Shown here in pieces: positions 61,101 through 64,000 of a DNA stretch of 64,000 nt. The position numbers and the translations under genes are program-made. Each line of letters begins with the position of its first letter. Position 1 is the stretch's first letter. Location: the NCBI GenBank assembly GCA_947561585.1, contig CANNZV010000513.1, positions 558,001 through 622,000 of the forward strand. Reading direction: 5' to 3'. A model generated the notes under the pieces. The model worked only from the letters and a program-made list of their open reading frames with translations, ran no database searches and was not told the DNA's origin. This DNA is from Caprella mutica (Eukaryota; Arthropoda; Malacostraca; Amphipoda; Caprellidae).

Positions 61101-63441
61101 TTTCCCCCTATTTTTTGCCCCGTCATCTTACGTCATTTCTAACTCTCTGTAATAAAGTTAAAGAAATATTTTCTTTTATATCTAAATATTATTTTCTCCC
61201 ATCGAATAAATAAGTTAGAGCTAAGGTAGAACTCCTCTATAGTGATATCCTCTATAGTGAAAGTAGTGTCCTGAGTAAGGAAGTAGCCTCTATAGTGAAC
61301 TAATTTGCATTACGTATATTTTACATTTCGTTCTATTTCTATTTAGTCTTACAGTATATCTTATATATGTTATTTATCTGAATGTTTGTCTTTTCCCCAG
61401 GAAATAGCTCGCCTGATCATGGAGGGCAATGCTGCCCGTACAGTGGCCTCCACTAACATGAATGCAGAGAGCAGTCGCAGTCACGCGGTGTTCAATGTGG
61501 TGCTAACCCAGAGTGTCGTGGATGTCGCGTCCGGGGTGTCGGGGGCTAAGGTCAGTGTGGTACATGAGTGCCTTGAAATTACATGTTATCTTCCGGTGTC
61601 GTATCATCGAATAGCTCCCAGGGGTTCTATCCTGAAGCTGTCTGTAGTGAATAGAAGAGAGGGGTGTTCCCTGTGCCCCGAACTGTTGTAATTTGGATTA
61701 TGTATTGCCTTGTTTAGCTGTCACAATAAACAGTTTCACTAACTCCATTCTATCTCTTCTACCAGGTGTCCAAGTTGTCTCTGGTGGATCTGGCGGGTTC
61801 AGAGAGAGCCAGTAAGACGGGGGCAGTGGGGGAGAGGCTTAGGGAGGGATCCAACATTAACAAGTGAGTGTAGATGGGATGACAGAGATGAAACATTAGT
61901 GTGTTCTTTATTTAGTTTGAAATTAATTACCTGACATAACTTTACATGTTTTGAAGTTCTTTTACTTCTATATAGCTAGCAATTAGTTCTTTATTGGGTA
62001 AATTACTAGTTCACGTCCCTATTTCATTTAGGTACGTAAACTAGGAACCGATCCAAATACTCCCTTCCTTGTTCACGTCCTTATTTCAATTAGGGATGTG
62101 AACTAGGAAGGGGGTATTTGGATCGGTTCCTAGTTCACGTCCTAAATGAAATAGGGACGTTAAAAAGGAATTAACCGTTTATTGTTAGCCTAATGTTAAG
62201 TTTATTTATTTACCCCTCTGTCTTTTTCAGGTCCCTGTCCACTCTCGGTCTGGTCATTTCGAAACTGGCTGAACAGGACAGCTTTGTACCTTACCGGGAC
62301 TCGCAACTCACACTACTGCTTAGAGTGAGTTGTGATGAGTGCTATGAGTTGTTCTCACAGTGTTCTCTAGCTAAATAGAATTAGTGTTTTCTCTTTTTCG
62401 TTTCAAAAAAATGCTTTACTGTTGACGAGTTAACGGACAGTTTCAAGTGTACGATCATATAAGAGCTTTTTATAAATATTCTTGTTAGCTGGTTGTTTTA
62501 ATTGGTATCCATGATACCTGCAGGTATCATGGATACCAATTAAAACAACCAGCTAAGATATAAAAAAAATGTCTTATGTGACCGTAGACGTGTAACTGTC
62601 CGATATCTCATCAGTCACCCTACTAAATGTTAATACTTTTCCCCATTGTTTTTCTCAGGATAATTTAGGAGGAAACAGCCGCACTGTGATGATAGCTACG
62701 ATATCTCCCGCCTCCGATAACTACGAGGAAACGCTTTCTACGCTACGGTACGCCAACCAAGTGAGTGCTACCAGCAACATACAGTGGTTAATTCAACCCT
62801 CTACCTGTTTCACCTCATTCAACCTTATTGAGATTGATATTGTAACTCTTACTCTGATATCCAAATGACTTATCCAAATCATAATGATGAGAATTACGAA
62901 CATTAGCTACCATTAGTATACTGGTTTAAAAATCATCACAAGTAGCTACACGTATAGTTGACTAAGACTTCGTAAAAATTGACTCTTTTCGTGATAATCA
63001 TTATTCAGACTAATCAAGTGGTTACCAGTAACTATCAATTAATTCCTCCAGGCCAAACGCATCGTCAACAATGCCATCGTTAACGAAGACCAGAACGCTA
63101 AAATAATTAGAGAGCTGAGAGAAGAGGTGGACAACTTGAAGGGACAGCTCATGGTGAGTGAAGGGTAGTGTGTTCTTCACAGTGATTGTATGAGGTCCAA
63201 TTTATTTGTTTTTTTGTATTGTTTACCTATGAATTGATCGATGTATAATAACTTCATTCTCATTAGCTTCTTCTCCAAGTCCTTTTGTACAATGCGTTTT
63301 TACCCCCACAGACTCTGCAGAACATTCACAAGGATGGCTCGGTGTCGGTACAAGAAGCGACCATTAATGAACAACTGCACGAGTCGGAGAAACTTATTAA
63401 CAACCTGTCACAAACTTGGGAAGATAAACTAAAGAAAACTG
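37565..63441 (+). CDS. kinesin-3 family motor, KIF13-like, N-terminally extended (5' part; continues past the window)
   Basis: Exons after the first (37565-40188): 45831-45921, 51496-51653, 58708-58868, 60570-60689, 61401-61550, 61766-61863, 62231-62324, 62659-62760, 63052-63153 and 63312-63441, all phase-compatible with GT-AG introns. The motor begins [11 protein letters not shown], then has the ATP P-loop [13 protein letters not shown], switch I NAESSRSH, switch [10 protein letters not shown], microtubule-binding [11 protein letters not shown], and the neck [17 protein letters not shown]. The last exon ([20 protein letters not shown]) matches the stretch after the neck of KIF13/Khc-73. Kinesin-3 motors carry vesicles toward microtubule plus ends. 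Odd points: a Ser/Asn-rich extension of about 865 residues before the motor, frame breaks in it, and a short loop 12 ([11 protein letters not shown]) without the Lys-rich K-loop. KIF14, which has a long N-terminal extension, is the main alternative. Confidence 0.88.
41330..41600. repeat. dispersed repeat, copy 1 (TTACGATAAAATACCATCAA)
   Basis: The block from TTTTCTATCGGTGATTATAA to GGACAATAACAGACAAT recurs inverted at 43720-43905 and partly at 57095-57235. Copies 1 and 2 could be the ends of one composite element of about 2.5 kb. Confidence 0.6.
41985..42178. mobile_element. copy of the TAAGTTACGAGTTATCGG MITE family
   Basis: Left arm GGGTAAGTTACGAATTATCG, right arm CTGACCGATAATTCGCAATT, inverted. 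Confidence 0.7.
42555..42706. mobile_element. copy of the TAAGTTACGAGTTATCGG MITE family
   Basis: Left arm AGGGTAAAGTACGAGTTATC, right arm TTCGGTAACTCGTAACTAAG, inverted. Confidence 0.7.
43070..43140. mobile_element. fragment of the SINE-like repeat
   Basis: GTGAGTAGCTTTTCTGCATA, then ATGAGCTTATCAC and a degraded CTTCTGTTTCCGACTG block. The 3' tail is missing. Confidence 0.45.
43189..43605. mobile_element. inverted-repeat element with ~75-bp arms
   Basis: The left arm contains CCCCGCTCTTATCACGTCTC and TGTGGGACATGTCTC. The right arm contains their inverses (GAGACATGTCCCACA, GAGACGTAATAAGAGCGGGG). The centre is non-coding. Confidence 0.65.
43720..43905. repeat. dispersed repeat, copy 2 (inverted relative to 41330-41600)
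   Basis: It shares GGTAAATATTGATGGTATTT and TTATCGTAAAATATCATAAT with the inverse of copy 1, including the TCCGACGAAAGAC block. Confidence 0.6.
44106..44735. repeat. 16-bp tandem array containing CACGTG (E-box) in most units
   Basis: The unit is ACACGTGTTTGACATT, about 39 copies, with variants TTGACCTT, TTGATATT and ACGTTTTTG. Most units carry the palindrome ACACGTGT. It sits in the first kinesin intron. Confidence 0.9.
45007..45163. mobile_element. copy of the TAAGTTACGAGTTATCGG MITE family
   Basis: Left arm ATAAGTTCCTAATTAACGGA, right arm CTGTCCGATAACTCGTAACT, inverted, with ATATAAGAAAAAAA and TTTTCTTATATGATCG just inside. Confidence 0.7.
45425..45536. repeat. near-perfect hairpin, 42-bp arms
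   Basis: The arms 45425-45466 and 45495-45536 match at 41 of 42 positions (starting ATAATTTAAATATACTGACA), with a 28-nt loop. It is either a small palindromic element or a transcribed hairpin in a kinesin intron. Confidence 0.75.
46131..46290. mobile_element. copy of the AGGGTTGTGACAATATG MITE family
   Basis: AGTTGTGACAATATGCTTTA at the left and TAGTGTCACAACCCTAG at the right, with TATAGTATTCGATACCATTT inside. Confidence 0.7.
46550..46740. mobile_element. copy of the TAAGTTACGAGTTATCGG MITE family with inner GGTATCC palindrome
   Basis: The left arm TAAGTTCCGAGTTATCGGAC is present. The centre is AATTGGTATCCAAGATACCT, then its inverse TGGATACCAATT. The right arm is degraded after GATCGAAACTGTGTAA. 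Confidence 0.6.
46857..47692. repeat. 23-bp tandem array (ACACGAGGTACACGTTATCC AAC)
   Basis: About 36 units vary at few sites (GAGGTACA/GAGATACA, ATCCAAC/ATCAAAC). It reads as a 23-residue repeat in all three frames. It is unrelated in sequence to the other 23-bp array at 33311-33563. Confidence 0.9.
48130..48850 (+). pseudogene. decayed Tc1/mariner-type (DDE) transposase
   Basis: With many frameshifts and stops, the plus strand still shows the order of a Tc1/mariner-like transposase: [17 protein letters not shown], a [13 protein letters not shown] hinge, [12 protein letters not shown], a piece like [10 protein letters not shown] (around the second catalytic Asp), and [12 protein letters not shown]. 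No inverted repeats were found around it. It is dead and old, and may or may not be the source of the tail at 3207-3530. Confidence 0.6.
49215..49362. mobile_element. copy of the TAAGTTACGAGTTATCGG MITE family
   Basis: GGGTAAGTTACGAGTTATCG at the left, GTCCGATAACTCGCAACTCA at the right, AT-rich centre. Confidence 0.75.
49704..49745. repeat. 42-bp palindrome
   Basis: TTATTATTTCATTGCGAT and its inverse ATCGCAATGAAATAATAA are separated by about 5 bases. Confidence 0.7.
51248..51420. mobile_element. copy of the TAAGTTACGAGTTATCGG MITE family next to a kinesin exon
   Basis: GGGTAGCTTACGAATTATCG at the left, ACCGATTGATAATTCGTCTC at the right. It ends about 75 bp before the exon at 51496. Confidence 0.65.
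52765..52878. mobile_element. partial copy of the palindromic MITE family (core and right arm)
   Basis: The core GGTATCCATGATACC is followed by TAATGGATACCAATT, then CTGTCCAATAACTCGCTTCT. The left arm was not found. Confidence 0.55.
53440..53492. mobile_element. left-end fragment of the AGGGTTGTGACAATATG MITE family
   Basis: GGGGTTGTGACAATATGCTT and then GATCCCGAAAATACTACAGA. It stops within the element. Confidence 0.55.
53680..53868. mobile_element. copy of the palindromic MITE family with full core
   Basis: Left arm AGCAGTTATCGCACGGACAC, core AATTGGTATCCATTATACTT with its inverse, right arm CTGTCCGATAACTTGGAACT. Confidence 0.7.
54066..54240. mobile_element. SINE-like repeat copy
   Basis: AGTAGCTTTTCTGCATCCAT, GGTGGTAGGTGCCTTTGTTT, TCTAGTCCCTTGTACTTAAT and a degraded tail GGCATTAAACCCTCTAC. 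Confidence 0.6.
54387..54732. mobile_element. inverted-repeat element, CCCCGTTTACACGCTACGAT terminus
   Basis: The left end CCCGTTTACACGCTACGATA, then AATTGGAGCGATTTAT; the right end TACGTCACGATAAATCGCTA, then CGATAGG. Similar TTTACACG termini occur at 17253-17466. Confidence 0.45.
55433..55575. mobile_element. copy of the palindromic MITE family (left arm and core)
   Basis: AGGGTAAATTACTAGTTATC, then TCGGTCATATAAGAAAA, then core GGTATCCAAGTTACCTGCAG and TATTATGGATACC. The right arm is not recognisable. Confidence 0.6.
55815..56882. repeat. 40-bp tandem array (GTGCTGATGTAGCAGTATCA...)
   Basis: After a degenerate start (55815-55960), about 23 regular 40-bp units follow: GTAGCAGTATCAGTGCTGAT plus AGTAGAGAGTTAGTGCTGAT. 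One site alternates CAGTGCTGAT/CATTGCTGAT between blocks of units. GTGCTGAT occurs twice per unit, so it grew from a shorter 20-bp unit. Confidence 0.9.
57095..57235. repeat. dispersed repeat, copy 3 (partial)
   Basis: It shares TCTCTATCGGTGATTA, ATAAAAAGATCATCTATTTA and AATAGTAATTTATCATAAAT with 41345-41450. Confidence 0.6.
57338..57400. mobile_element. left arm of the TAAGTTACGAGTTATCGG MITE family
   Basis: AGGCTAAGTTACGAGATATC, then CATTTTCGATCATATAAGAA. No right arm was found near it. Confidence 0.55.
58575..58680. mobile_element. core of the palindromic MITE family just before a kinesin exon
   Basis: GTATCCATGATACCTGCAGG and TATCATGGATA form the palindrome, followed by TATATGATCGTAAAT. 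It ends about 30 bp before the P-loop exon at 58708. Confidence 0.5.
58869..60569 (+). other. kinesin intron 4 (1.7 kb)
   Basis: A 71-bp unit (GGAATATTATTTGTAT..., with AATAGATATTGTATGAATGT) is repeated 2.3 times at about 60218-60380. The rest shows nothing recognisable. Confidence 0.6.
60771..60976. mobile_element. complete copy of the palindromic MITE family
   Basis: Left arm GGGTGAGTTATGAGTTATTG, core AATTGGTATCCATGATACCT plus its inverse, right arm CTGTACGATAGTTCGTAACC. Confidence 0.75.
62013..62160. repeat. hairpin with ~68-bp arms in a kinesin intron
   Basis: ACGTCCCTATTTCATTTAGG to TTCACGTCC (62013-62080) is inverted at 62092-62160 with few mismatches and an 11-nt loop. Each arm itself contains two inverted TTCACGTCC boxes. 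Confidence 0.75.
62420..62625. mobile_element. complete copy of the palindromic MITE family with perfect core
   Basis: Left arm GACGAGTTAACGGACAGTTT. The core is a perfect palindrome spanning about 52 bp (GGTTGTTTTAATTGGTATCC, ATGATACC, then TGCA and the inverse). Right arm AACTGTCCGATATCTCATCA. Confidence 0.75.
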
Positions 63442-64000
63442 GTAAGGAGTCCTATTTCTTAACTAAAACTAAAGAAAACTGGTAAGAGTCCTATTTGTTA
63501 ACTAAAACTAAAGAAAACTGGTAAGAGTCCTATTTGTTAACTAAAACTAAAGAAAACTGGTAAGGAGTCCTATTTGTTAACTAAAACTAAAGAAAACTGG
63601 TAAGGAGTCCTATTTGTTAACTAAAACTAAAGAAAACTGGTAAGGAGTCCTATTTGTTAACTAAAACTAAAGAAAACTGGTAAGGAGTCCTATTTGTTAA
63701 CTAAAACTAAAGAAAACTGGTAAGGAGTCCTATTTGTTAACTAAAACTAAAGAAAACTGGTAAGGAGTCCTATTTGTTAACTAAAACTAAAGAAAACTGG
63801 TAAGGAGTCCTATTTGTTAACTAAAACTAAAGAAAACTGGTAAGGAGTCCTATTTGTTAACTAAAACTAAAGAAAACTGGTAAGGAGTCCTATTTGTTAA
63901 CTAAAACTAAAGAAAACTGGTAAGGAGTCCTATTTGTTAACTAAAACTAAAGAAAACTGGTAAGGAGTCCTATTTGTTAACTAAAACTAAAGAAAACTGG
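63422..64000 (+). repeat. 40-bp tandem array derived from a kinesin exon end and its splice donor
   Basis: The exon ends AAACTAAAGAAAACTG with donor GTAAGG. The following intron consists of repeats of CTAAAGAAAACTGGTAAGGA plus GTCCTATTTGTTAACTAAAA. About 14 units reach the window edge, each repeating the exon's last bases and a good 5' splice site. Confidence 0.9.

Overview
The window is eukaryotic and animal. The genes carry many GT-AG introns, three of them belong to families typical of animals (a mitochondrial malonyl transacylase, a membrane-anchored cholinesterase-like protein and a kinesin-3 motor), and the DNA between exons is AT-rich and packed with short inverted-repeat elements and tandem arrays. 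A recurrent SINE-like element whose end reads about GACGTTAAACCC suggests, weakly, a lophotrochozoan invertebrate. The species cannot be named from the sequence. An assembly gap of N lies at 35513-36200.

Layout. 1-524: nothing recognised. 525-2411 (+): an unrecognised protein ending in a C3HC4 RING finger, with two breaks of reading frame. 2412-10043: no gene, but nested foldback and inverted-repeat DNA plus a relic of a Tc1/mariner-type transposase. 10044-16361 (+): a complete nine-exon MCAT gene (mitochondrial malonyl-CoA:ACP transacylase, 414 aa). All exon phases fit and the N-terminus looks like a mitochondrial presequence. 16362-23665: transposable-element DNA, including an 888-bp foldback element with an 8-bp target duplication and a 508-bp element with a THAP-like remnant that sits inside a 33-bp tandem array. 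23666-30472 (-): a 13-exon cholinesterase-like type I membrane protein. It keeps the GHSAG serine but has lost the oxyanion-hole glycines, and an in-frame TGA separates the membrane exon from a long open cytoplasmic tail. 30473-37564: a 1675-bp foldback element, four tandem arrays and the gap. 37565-64000 (+): the 5' part of a kinesin-3 (KIF13-like) gene. Its motor domain is spread over twelve exons (11 introns) and preceded by a low-complexity extension of about 865 residues. Introns of 5-7 kb hold E-box-rich and other arrays and about a dozen copies of one palindromic MITE family. The gene runs off the right edge inside a 40-bp array made from its own exon/splice-donor junction.

The genes do not form a pathway. 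MCAT feeds mitochondrial fatty-acid synthesis, the esterase-like protein should sit at the cell surface, and the kinesin should move cargo on microtubules. The most unusual content is the set of foldback elements whose long inverted termini contain arrays of 16-20 bp units and which share 8-bp target duplications, and the palindromic MITE family with a nested core palindrome.
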